Part shown: positions 16,753 to 23,662 of the stretch, piece by piece
How the letters are laid out: each line of letters opens with the position of its first letter
Position numbering within the stretch: the first letter of the stretch is position 1
NCBI RefSeq assembly: GCF_036002945.1
Contig: NZ_CP108529.1
Coordinates: 5,885,001-5,949,000 of the forward strand
Reading direction: 5' to 3'
DNA length: 64,000 nucleotides
From: Streptomyces sp. NBC_01224
GTDB lineage: Bacteria; Actinomycetota; Actinomycetes; Streptomycetales; Streptomycetaceae
Notes under the pieces: generated by a model
The model's database searches: none
What the model was told of the DNA's origin: nothing
The model's input: the letters and a program-made list of their open reading frames with translations, nothing else
Position numbers and translations under genes: made by a program

Positions 16753-18219
16753 ATGGCTGTCGACTACGCGGTGATCATCGTCTATCTGGCCGGCATGCTC
16801 GCCATGGGCTGGTGGGGCATGCGCCGCGCCAAGTCCAAGAGCGAATTCCTGGTGGCGGGTCGCCGCCTCGGCCCCTGGATGTACTCCGGCACGATGGCCG
16901 CCATCGTCCTCGGCGGCGCCTCCACCATCGGTGGCGTCGGCCTCGGCTACCAGTACGGACTCTCCGGCGCCTGGATGGTCTTCACCATCGGCCTCGGACT
17001 GCTCGCCCTGTCCGTCTTCTTCTCGGCGCGCATCGCCCGGCTGAAGGTCTACACCGTCTCCGAGATGCTCGACCTGCGCTACGGCGGCCGCGCCGGGCTC
17101 ATCTCCGGTGTCGTCATGTGGGCGTACACGCTGATGCTCGCGGTCACCTCGACCATCGCCTACGCCACCATCTTCGACGTCCTGTTCGACATGAACCGGA
17201 CCGTCGCGATCATCCTCGGCGGCGCCATCGTCGTCGCGTACTCGACGCTCGGCGGCATGTGGTCGATCACGCTCACCGACATGGTGCAGTTCGTCGTCAA
17301 GACCATCGGTGTGCTGCTGCTCCTGCTCCCCATCGCGGTGATCAAGGCGGGTGGCTTCAGCGAGATGAAGGCCAAGCTGCCCACCGAGTACTTCGACCCG
17401 CTGGGCATCGGCGGCGAGACGATCTTCACGTACGTGCTGATCTACACCTTCGGCATGCTGATCGGCCAGGACATCTGGCAGCGGGTGTTCACCGCGAAGA
17501 GCGACCGGACGGCGCGCTGGGGCGGCACGGTCGCCGGTACGTACTGTCTGGTGTACGCGATCGCCGGCGCCGTCATCGGCACCGCCGCCAAGGTCATGTA
17601 CCCGAATCTGCCCAGCGCGGACGCCGCGTTCGCCACCATCGTCAAGGACGAACTGCCCGTCGGTGTACGAGGGCTGGTCCTGGCCGCCGCACTGGCCGCG
17701 GTGATGTCCACGTCCTCCGGCGCGCTGATCGCCTGCGCCACCGTCGCCAACAACGACATCTGGTCCCGGCTGCGGGGCGTGGTGTCGCGGGGAGGCGGCG
17801 AGGAGCACGACGAGGTGAAGGGCAACCGGGTCTTCATCCTCATCATGGGTGTCGCCGTCATCGCCATCGCCATCGCGCTCAACAACGTGGTCGAGGCCCT
17901 GACCGTCGCGTACAACCTGCTCGTCGGCGGGCTTCTCGTCCCGATCCTGGGCGGTCTGCTCTGGCGCAGGGGCACGGCGGCCGGTGCGCTGGCCTCGGTG
18001 GCCGTCGGCGGCCTCGCGGTGATCGGCCTGATGGCGTCGTACGGAATCCTCGCCAACGAACCGGTCTACTACGGCCTGCTGTCCTCGCTCGTGGTGTACG
18101 TGATCGTCTCGCTGGCCACGAAGCCGACCGACGCGGCTGTGCTGGCCGCCTGGCGCCACCGGCTGGCGGGGCGGGGTGCTGAGAACACGGAGACCGCCCC
18201 GGAGCCGGTCACCACGTAA
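16753..18219 (+). CDS. Sodium:solute symporter family transporter
   Basis: 488-residue member of the SSS family with about 13 membrane helices. The early GGASTIGGVGLGYQYG matches the sodium and substrate-binding region, and GGMWSITLTDMVQF and MSTSSGALIACATVANND are conserved SSS blocks. The ATG has GGAGG 8 bases upstream. It probably imports the substrate handled by the next two genes, a guanidino compound or amino acid, but the specificity is inferred from context only. Divergent from pucR; the 118-base gap to the ureohydrolase gene shows no terminator, so read-through is plausible. Confidence 0.88.
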   Translation: MAVDYAVIIVYLAGMLAMGWWGMRRAKSKSEFLVAGRRLGPWMYSGTMAAIVLGGASTIGGVGLGYQYGLSGAWMVFTIGLGLLALSVFFSARIARLKVYTVSEMLDLRYGGRAGLISGVVMWAYTLMLAVTSTIAYATIFDVLFDMNRTVAIILGGAIVVAYSTLGGMWSITLTDMVQFVVKTIGVLLLLLPIAVIKAGGFSEMKAKLPTEYFDPLGIGGETIFTYVLIYTFGMLIGQDIWQRVFTAKSDRTARWGGTVAGTYCLVYAIAGAVIGTAAKVMYPNLPSADAAFATIVKDELPVGVRGLVLAAALAAVMSTSSGALIACATVANNDIWSRLRGVVSRGGGEEHDEVKGNRVFILIMGVAVIAIAIALNNVVEALTVAYNLLVGGLLVPILGGLLWRRGTAAGALASVAVGGLAVIGLMASYGILANEPVYYGLLSSLVVYVIVSLATKPTDAAVLAAWRHRLAGRGAENTETAPEPVTT

Positions 18220-18337
18220 GGCTTTGTCCGCACGCGCCGGACGGGCTTGATTTCGAATATCGTACGAACGCCCACAAAGCATGCAGCACCCCGCGTCATC
18301 CCGCGTCACCACGCATCGCAACAAGAAAGGCACCCCC

Positions 18338-19306
18338 ATGAGCAGCAACGAATCGCCGCGCGGTCCGATCGACTCCTCCCGCGTCCCGCGGTACGCCGGA
18401 CCCGCGACGTTCGCCCGGCTGCCCCGCCTCGACGAGGTCCCCGCCGCAGATGTCGCCGTCGTCGGCGTGCCCTTCGACACGGGGGTCTCCTACCGCCCCG
18501 GTGCCCGCTTCGGCGGCAACGCGATCCGTGAGGCCTCGCGCCTGCTGCGCCCGTACAACCCGGCGCAGGACGCCTCGCCGTTCGCCCTCGCACAGGTCGC
18601 CGACGCCGGTGACATCGCCGCGAACCCGTTCAACATCAACGAGGCCGTCGAGACGATCGAGGTCGCCGCCGACGACCTCCTCTCCACCGGCGCCCGCCTG
18701 ATGACGCTCGGCGGCGACCACACCATCGCGCTGCCGCTGCTGCGTTCCGTCGCGAAGAAGCACGGCCCGGTCGCCCTGCTGCACTTCGACGCACACCTCG
18801 ACACCTGGGACACCTACTTCGGCGCCGAGTACACCCACGGAACCCCGTTCCGCCGGGCCGTCGAGGAGGGCATCCTCGACACCTCCGCCCTCTCCCACGT
18901 CGGCACCCGCGGCCCGCTCTACGGCAAGCAGGACCTGGACGACGACGCGAAGATGGGCTTCGGCATCGTCACCTCCGCCGACGTCATGCGCCGCGGTGTC
19001 GACGAAGTCGCCGACCAGCTGCGCCAGCGCATCGGCGACCGGCCGCTCTACATCTCCATCGACATCGACGTCCTGGACCCGGCCCACGCCCCCGGCACCG
19101 GCACCCCCGAGGCCGGCGGTCTGACCTCCCGCGAGCTCCTGGAGATCGTCCGCGGGCTGTCCTCCTGCAACCTGGTCTCCGCCGACCTGGTCGAGGTCGC
19201 TCCCGCGTACGACCACGCCGAGATCACCTCCGTCGCCGCCTCCCACACGGCGTACGAACTGACGACGATCATGGCCCGCCAGATCGCAGAGGCCCGTACG
19301 AAGTGA
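18338..19306 (+). CDS. speB: Agmatinase-family ureohydrolase, probably guanidinobutyrase or agmatinase
   Basis: Manganese enzyme that releases urea from a guanidino compound. The 322-residue protein has the three ureohydrolase metal motifs: GGDHTIAL, FDAHLDTW and SIDIDVLDPAHAPGTGTPE. The ATG has AAAGG at a good distance. Candidate substrates are agmatine (product putrescine), 4-guanidinobutyrate (product GABA) or, as in clavam producers, guanidinoproclavaminate. The downstream ThDP enzyme, translationally coupled by GTGA, points to guanidinobutyrate made from 2-ketoarginine; that is inference. A member of the PucR-SSS-SpeB-ThDP block. Confidence 0.9.
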   Translation: MSSNESPRGPIDSSRVPRYAGPATFARLPRLDEVPAADVAVVGVPFDTGVSYRPGARFGGNAIREASRLLRPYNPAQDASPFALAQVADAGDIAANPFNINEAVETIEVAADDLLSTGARLMTLGGDHTIALPLLRSVAKKHGPVALLHFDAHLDTWDTYFGAEYTHGTPFRRAVEEGILDTSALSHVGTRGPLYGKQDLDDDAKMGFGIVTSADVMRRGVDEVADQLRQRIGDRPLYISIDIDVLDPAHAPGTGTPEAGGLTSRELLEIVRGLSSCNLVSADLVEVAPAYDHAEITSVAASHTAYELTTIMARQIAEARTK

Positions 19307-20988
19307 GCCACGACCACCACGACGAGCGCCCGCAGCTCACCCCCGAGCAGATCGCGGCCGCCCTGAACCCCCCTGCCGGACGCAACGGCGGCGACCTCGT
19401 CGTCGAGACCCTCCAGGGCCTCGGCGCGACCACCGTCTTCGGCCTGCCCGGCCAGCACGCGCTGGGCATGTTCGACGCGCTGCGCCGCTCGGCCCTGACG
19501 TACATCGGCCTGCGCGTCGAGAACAACGCGGGCTTCGCCGCCGACGCGTACGGCCGGATCACCGGGGAAGTGGCGCCTCTACTGCTCTCCACCGGGCCGG
19601 GTGCCCTCACCTCCCTCGCCGCGCTCCAGGAGGCGGCGGCGGCCTCCGCTCCGGTGCTGGCCATCTCCAGCCAGATCCCGACCGCGGGTCTGGGTGGCGG
19701 ACGCCATGGCTACCTGCACGAACTGAGGGACCAGAAGGCGTCGTTCCGCGACATCGTGAAGTCGGTCCACACCGTCCGCACGGCCTCCCAGATCCCGTCG
19801 GCGATCGCCGCCGCCTGGGAGTCCGCGCTGACCGTCCCGCACGGCCCGGTCTGGATCGAGATCCCGCAGGACGTACTCCTCGCCGAGACCACCCTGCCCG
19901 TCGTCACGGCGATGGACGCCACCCCGCGCGAACTGCACGCCCGTCCCGAACTGACCGCCGTGGCAGCCGACCTGCTGTCGAAGGCCGAGCGCCCGGCGAT
20001 CATCGCGGGCGGCGGAGTCGTACGGTCCGACGCGTCCGGCAAGCTGCTCGCGCTCGCGGAGAAGCTCGACGCCCCGGTCGTCACCACCTTCGGCGGCAAG
20101 GGCGCCTTCCCGTGGGAGCACCCGCTCTCGCTCCAGTCCTGGCTGGAGGACCGCCACACGACGGACTTCCTGGAGTCCGCCGACGTGCTGCTGGTCATCG
20201 GCTCCGGACTCGGTGAACTCTCCTCGAACTACCACACGTTCGCCCCGCGCGGTCGCGTCATCCAGATCGAGGCCGACGCCGGCAAGCTGGAGTCCAACCA
20301 TCCCGCACTCGGCATCCACGCCGACGCCCGCGAGGCCCTGGCCGACCTCCTCGAAGCGGTCGACCGCCGCGAGGACCCGTCGGCCGCGGACCGCGTCCGT
20401 ACGGTGCTCGAAGCGGTACGGGACAGGATCGCCGGCCAGGAACTCACCCTGGAGCAGCAGCTCATCGCCTCGGTCCGCCAGGCGCTGCCCGACACGTCCC
20501 CGAGCTTCTGGGACATGACGATCCTCGCCTACTGGGCGTGGTCCGCCTTCGACGCCCGCCACCCGAACACGATGCACTCGGCCCAGGGCGCGGGCGGTCT
20601 GGGCTACGGCTTCCCGGCCGCGCTCGGCGCGGCGGCGGCCGACCGTACGAAGCCGGTCCTGGCTGTCTCCGGCGACGGCGGTGCGATGTACTCGATCGCG
20701 GAACTGGCCACGGCCCGCCAGTACGACCTCCCGGTCACCTGGCTGATCGTCGACGACGGCGGCTACGGCATCCTGCGCGAATACATGACGGGCGCCTTCG
20801 GCGAGGCCACGGCAACGGAACTCTCCCGCCCCGACTTCGTCGCCCTCGCCGAGTCCTTCGGCGTCCCGGCGGTCCGTACGACCCCCGAGGCGCTCGCCGA
20901 CGACCTGGCGAAGTCCTTCGCGGAGCCGGGCCCTTCGGTGGTCGTGCTCCCGGCCCTGCTGAGGATGTTCGAGCCGACGCATCTGTGA
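19303..20988 (+). CDS. Thiamine-diphosphate-dependent enzyme, candidate 2-ketoarginine decarboxylase
   Basis: 561 residues, laid out like acetolactate synthase: N-terminal pyrimidine domain (VFGLPGQHALGMFDAL, then the activator glutamate in RVENNAGFAADAYGR), central domain, and C-terminal ThDP-binding domain (SGDGGAMYSIAELATA). The motif after GDG ends in VDDGGYG, with aspartates 484-485 where two asparagines are usual. GTG start overlaps the speB stop (GTGA). No small regulatory subunit lies nearby, arguing against branched-chain synthesis. AruI of the Pseudomonas arginine transaminase pathway is a ThDP enzyme of about this size that makes 4-guanidinobutyraldehyde, upstream of a guanidinobutyrase; that is the favoured role. 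Others: carboxyethylarginine-synthase-like or another 2-keto acid decarboxylase. Confidence 0.8.
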   Translation: MSHDHHDERPQLTPEQIAAALNPPAGRNGGDLVVETLQGLGATTVFGLPGQHALGMFDALRRSALTYIGLRVENNAGFAADAYGRITGEVAPLLLSTGPGALTSLAALQEAAAASAPVLAISSQIPTAGLGGGRHGYLHELRDQKASFRDIVKSVHTVRTASQIPSAIAAAWESALTVPHGPVWIEIPQDVLLAETTLPVVTAMDATPRELHARPELTAVAADLLSKAERPAIIAGGGVVRSDASGKLLALAEKLDAPVVTTFGGKGAFPWEHPLSLQSWLEDRHTTDFLESADVLLVIGSGLGELSSNYHTFAPRGRVIQIEADAGKLESNHPALGIHADAREALADLLEAVDRREDPSAADRVRTVLEAVRDRIAGQELTLEQQLIASVRQALPDTSPSFWDMTILAYWAWSAFDARHPNTMHSAQGAGGLGYGFPAALGAAAADRTKPVLAVSGDGGAMYSIAELATARQYDLPVTWLIVDDGGYGILREYMTGAFGEATATELSRPDFVALAESFGVPAVRTTPEALADDLAKSFAEPGPSVVVLPALLRMFEPTHL

Positions 20989-21013
20989 CGCATCTGCAGG
21001 GCGCCAGCCCACT

Positions 21014-21054
21014 GCCCACCCGTGTGCCCGGTCGCCCCGGACACACGGGTGGGC
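21014..21054. terminator. Terminator after the ThDP gene
   Basis: 13-bp perfect stem, arms GCCCACCCGTGTG (21014-21026) and CACACGGGTGGGC (21042-21054), then TCATTTCTT. It also sits just beyond the stop of the convergent gene at 21055, so it can serve both. Confidence 0.85.
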
Positions 21055-21429
21055 TCATTTCTTCGGCGGGTGTTCCTTCGCGATGAGTGCCGCTTGATCC
21101 TCCAGGCCCCGGTGGAACTCCAGCCGCTCGTCGCCCTCGAGTCTGCTGGGCACGTCCTTGGCCGGCGGCAGGAAGTCGGGGATCGACCGGAAGACCGGGT
21201 CGGCCGCCACCCCTTGGCCGCGTATCCGCGCCTGTACCAAGTAGTGGCCGACCTCCCGCAGAGGGTCTCTGAGAATGGGCTCCGGCCGCGCCGCGGCCCT
21301 CGCCACGTTCTCCGGTCGTCCCAGTTTGTGGTGCTCGTTCTGCGCGAGCCTCTGCAGCGCCGCGATCGCCGCGTAGAGCCGGCCGCAGCGGTACGCCTCA
21401 GCGTGCCGGACCGGCTGACCGCTCGTCAT
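21055..21429 (-). CDS. Small protein resembling the C-terminus of Cas8c/Csd1
   Basis: 124 residues, start supported by GAGGGGGA 7 bases upstream. From memory of type I-C Cas8c (Csd1) proteins, three blocks line up in order: AYRCGRLYAAIAALQRLAQ with the GRL-A-LE--Q helix, a middle part PEPILRDPLREVGHYLVQAR with the PxxVFPxLLxLxxHHLxK helix, and DVPSRLEGDERLEFHRGLEDQ with the FPAHLsLdEQglFxlGYYHQ end. The Csd1 N-terminal two thirds are absent, and there is no cas gene or CRISPR array in the window. It might be a domesticated or free-standing domain of unknown role. No other family was recognised. Confidence 0.5.
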   Translation of the reverse strand: MTSGQPVRHAEAYRCGRLYAAIAALQRLAQNEHHKLGRPENVARAAARPEPILRDPLREVGHYLVQARIRGQGVAADPVFRSIPDFLPPAKDVPSRLEGDERLEFHRGLEDQAALIAKEHPPKK

Positions 21430-21596
21430 GGTTCCCCCTCGTCACCGTGCCGGACTGCACCGGGTCATCGATACCCGCGCGCAACCGGTGAGGAACCGCA
21501 CAGTTCGGGGCGCGCAACTTTTTCGCCGATCGCGAGTCGTTACTGACGGGTGTGCCGGGGGCGCACCGTACGGATCCACTCAGGGGGACGCACCAC

Positions 21597-22562
21597 ATGA
21601 AGGAACAGCCTCGTATATTCCGCCGTGCGCGGGGCGCGCTGTCCGTCGCGCTCGCCGCAGGCGTGCTCGCACCCGTGGCGCTCGGCGTCTCGCCCGCCGT
21701 CGCCGCGACGCCGACGGTGAGCTGCACATCCGGTAAGGCAGGGCTGGCCGCCAAGCTGTCCAAGGACATCACCGCCGCACTCAAGGGGCGGAAGTCGACG
21801 ACGGCCGTGGCGCTCTACGACCGGACCACCAAGACGACGTGCTCCTTGCGAGCGACGACGAAGTACGACTCCGCCAGCGTCGTGAAGGCGACCGTGCTGG
21901 CGACGCTGCTCTGGGACAACAAGAAGCACAACCGCTATCTCACCCAACGCGAGATCAACCTCACCACCTCCATGATCACCAAGTCCGACAACAACGCGAC
22001 CACCAGCCTGTGGAAGCAGCTCGGGGTGACCAAGGTCAAGGCGTTCCTGAAGGCCGCCGGGATGACGCACACCGTGCCCGGCTCCGGTGGCTACTGGGGG
22101 CTGACCCAGATCACCGCCCAGGACGAGCAACGACTGCTGACCCTGCTGACCACCAAGAACTCCGTGCTGAGCGACAGCTCGCGGGCGTACGAACTGGGCC
22201 TGATGCGCAAGGTCGTCTCCTCCCAGCGCTGGGGCACGCCCGCCGGTGCGCCGTCCGGCGTGACCGTCCAGGTCAAGAACGGCTGGCTGCCGCGTGCCAC
22301 CCACGGCTGGCGGGTGCACAGCATCGGCGCCTTCACGGGCAAGGGGCACGACTACGCGATCACCGTGCTCACCCAGGACAACAAGACGATGAACGACGGC
22401 ATCAACACCATTCAGGCCGTCGCCCGCGCCGTGCACAAGGACCTCAACCCGGCCGCCGGCGCGTTGACGACGGTCGCCCCGCCCGCCGCCCCGCAGGAAG
22501 CGGTGCCCGCGGTACCGGAGGCACCGGCGGTACGGATGCTCACCGCGACGCCGCAGTCGTAG
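21597..22562 (+). CDS. Secreted serine hydrolase with class A beta-lactamase-like fold
   Basis: 321-residue exported protein. Residues 1-36 are a Sec signal (RRARGALSVALAAGVLAPVA, then VAATPT). The mature enzyme shows the class A triad of motifs: SVVK (SxxK, catalytic serine) after YDSA, SDN in TKSDNNAT, and KNG in VQVKNGWLP at the KTG position. No obvious glutamate-166-type loop was identified, so it may be a DD-peptidase-like or esterase-like member rather than a resistance enzyme. The C-terminal 50 residues are rich in alanine, proline and valine. ATG 21597 has GGGGGA upstream. Confidence 0.82.
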   Translation: MKEQPRIFRRARGALSVALAAGVLAPVALGVSPAVAATPTVSCTSGKAGLAAKLSKDITAALKGRKSTTAVALYDRTTKTTCSLRATTKYDSASVVKATVLATLLWDNKKHNRYLTQREINLTTSMITKSDNNATTSLWKQLGVTKVKAFLKAAGMTHTVPGSGGYWGLTQITAQDEQRLLTLLTTKNSVLSDSSRAYELGLMRKVVSSQRWGTPAGAPSGVTVQVKNGWLPRATHGWRVHSIGAFTGKGHDYAITVLTQDNKTMNDGINTIQAVARAVHKDLNPAAGALTTVAPPAAPQEAVPAVPEAPAVRMLTATPQS

Positions 22563-22580
22563 CCGACGGGGCCGAAGCTG

Positions 22581-22623
22581 TCCTCGATCGCCGGACGCGG
22601 TATGACCGTCCGGCGGTCGAGGA
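22581..22623. terminator. Bidirectional terminator between serine hydrolase and antitoxin genes
   Basis: 16-bp stem with one G-T pair: TCCTCGATCGCCGGAC (22581-22596) against GTCCGGCGGTCGAGGA (22608-22623), 11-base loop, placed between convergent stops. Confidence 0.8.
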
Positions 22624-22667
22624 CGCGGCGCTGTGGCCACCGACCGGCCTCCGCCCCCGGGCGTTGG

Positions 22668-23063
22668 TCAGCCGCCGACCGCCTGGGCACCGGCATCTGC
22701 CTCCGCCCCGGAACCCGCATGGGCGGTGAACGCCACCCGCATCGTGTCGCCGTCGAGTTCCATGCTGAACGTGGAGTCCATGGCCCGCGCCAGGCGGGCC
22801 AGCAGCGGCACCGTGGGCATCGTGCCGCCGAGCTCCAGCTTGGAGACCTGCGGCTGCGTCATCCTGGCGCGCCGTGCCAGTTCGGTCTGCGCGATGCCGA
22901 GTTCGGTGCGGCGGTCATAGACTGCCTGACCGAGATCCCAGGCCAGATCGAGCTCCTGGCGCCGTCTCACGCGCTCGGCGCGCTCGGCGCTGTCGTCCCC
23001 CTCCGAGATGCTCTCTGCGACCTTCCGGTCCCGGGCGAGCTTCCACTCTGCGTGACTGACCAC
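22668..23063 (-). CDS. XRE-family antitoxin, HigA-like
   Basis: 131-residue DNA-binding protein. Residues about 45-105 form a Cro/CI helix-turn-helix (YDRRTELGIAQTELARRARMTQPQVSKLELG). The N-terminus is charged and helical; the last 25 residues are alanine- and glycine-rich. GTG start preceded by AGGAAGGAAGAG. It follows the toxin gene by 14 bases, the toxin-first order usual for higBA. Expected to bind and neutralise the toxin and to repress the pair from the AT-rich palindrome upstream. Confidence 0.87.
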   Translation of the reverse strand: MVSHAEWKLARDRKVAESISEGDDSAERAERVRRRQELDLAWDLGQAVYDRRTELGIAQTELARRARMTQPQVSKLELGGTMPTVPLLARLARAMDSTFSMELDGDTMRVAFTAHAGSGAEADAGAQAVGG

Positions 23064-23077
23064 GTTGCTCTTCCTTC

Positions 23078-23446
23078 CTAGACGTCGCGGCTGAACACGT
23101 CATGTGCCGGTTTGTGCTCCGCTTCGCAGACGGCCTTGGCCCGTCTGGCACGAACGACCTCGGCATTCTCGCGCTGCCGCGTCTTGCGGAAGACGGTCAG
23201 CAGCACGACGCGGCGATCAGGCGCGAGCCAGTACGAGATCCGCACGGCTTCGCGGCTACGCCCGAGATCGAACCTCAGCTCCCGCACGCCGTCACCCAGG
23301 TGCCGTGAGTGCGGCTCGCTCAGCGTGGTCGCGCTCCGCGCCAGCCGGCCGACGGCGTGCTCCGCTCGTTCATAGTCGGCCGCGGACAGATTCGTCAGCC
23401 ACAGTCGGACCTCCGGCTCGATCTCGATGATGAAAAGGTCGCCCAT
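23078..23446 (-). CDS. HigB/Gp49-like toxin (RelE superfamily)
   Basis: 122 residues, probable mRNA interferase. ELRFDLGRSREAVRISYW and RRVVLLTVFRKTRQRENAEVVRARR match the Gp49/DUF891 branch of RelE-like toxins; the basic C-terminal stretch is typical of the active face. It precedes the XRE gene by 14 bases. ATG 23446 is used; an in-frame TTG three codons upstream is possible and no good ribosome site is visible for either, which would fit low translation of the toxin. Confidence 0.84.
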   Translation of the reverse strand: MGDLFIIEIEPEVRLWLTNLSAADYERAEHAVGRLARSATTLSEPHSRHLGDGVRELRFDLGRSREAVRISYWLAPDRRVVLLTVFRKTRQRENAEVVRARRAKAVCEAEHKPAHDVFSRDV

Positions 23447-23455
23447 GTGAAGCAA

Positions 23456-23480
23456 CGTATATATGGACTAATATATATCG
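23456..23480. promoter_or_regulatory. AT-rich palindrome at the toxin-antitoxin promoter
   Basis: Arms CGTATATAT (23456-23464) and ATATATATCG (23471-23480) around GGACTA, immediately upstream of the toxin start. Such an AT run is striking in this GC-rich DNA and suits a combined -10 element and operator for the antitoxin. Confidence 0.6.
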
Positions 23481-23662
23481 CTTCGAAGTGGCAGTGAAGT
23501 CAGCAGGACGAGTGGGCGGGCCTCGCCAGGTTGACGCAGCCGGTGGTAGGACGGTCGTCGGACCGCCCTGCGCCGTAAGACCCGTCTTTGTAACGGCGGG
23601 ATGAAATCCGCTGCCCACCGCGTTGGTGCCTTGCGATGGACCAGGTCGAACGGGAGGCACCG

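Noticed and set aside
18338..20988. A clavulanic-acid-type gene pair (amidinohydrolase and carboxyethylarginine synthase)
   Set aside because: No beta-lactam synthetase, clavaminate synthase or other clavam gene nearby, and the pair sits with a PucR regulator and a symporter. A catabolic role is more economical.
19303..20988. Acetolactate synthase large subunit (ilvB)
   Set aside because: No regulatory small subunit or other branched-chain biosynthetic gene beside it, and it is translationally coupled to a ureohydrolase.
21055..23480. A CRISPR-Cas locus
   Set aside because: Only one short Csd1-like protein; no other cas gene and no regularly spaced repeats anywhere in the window.
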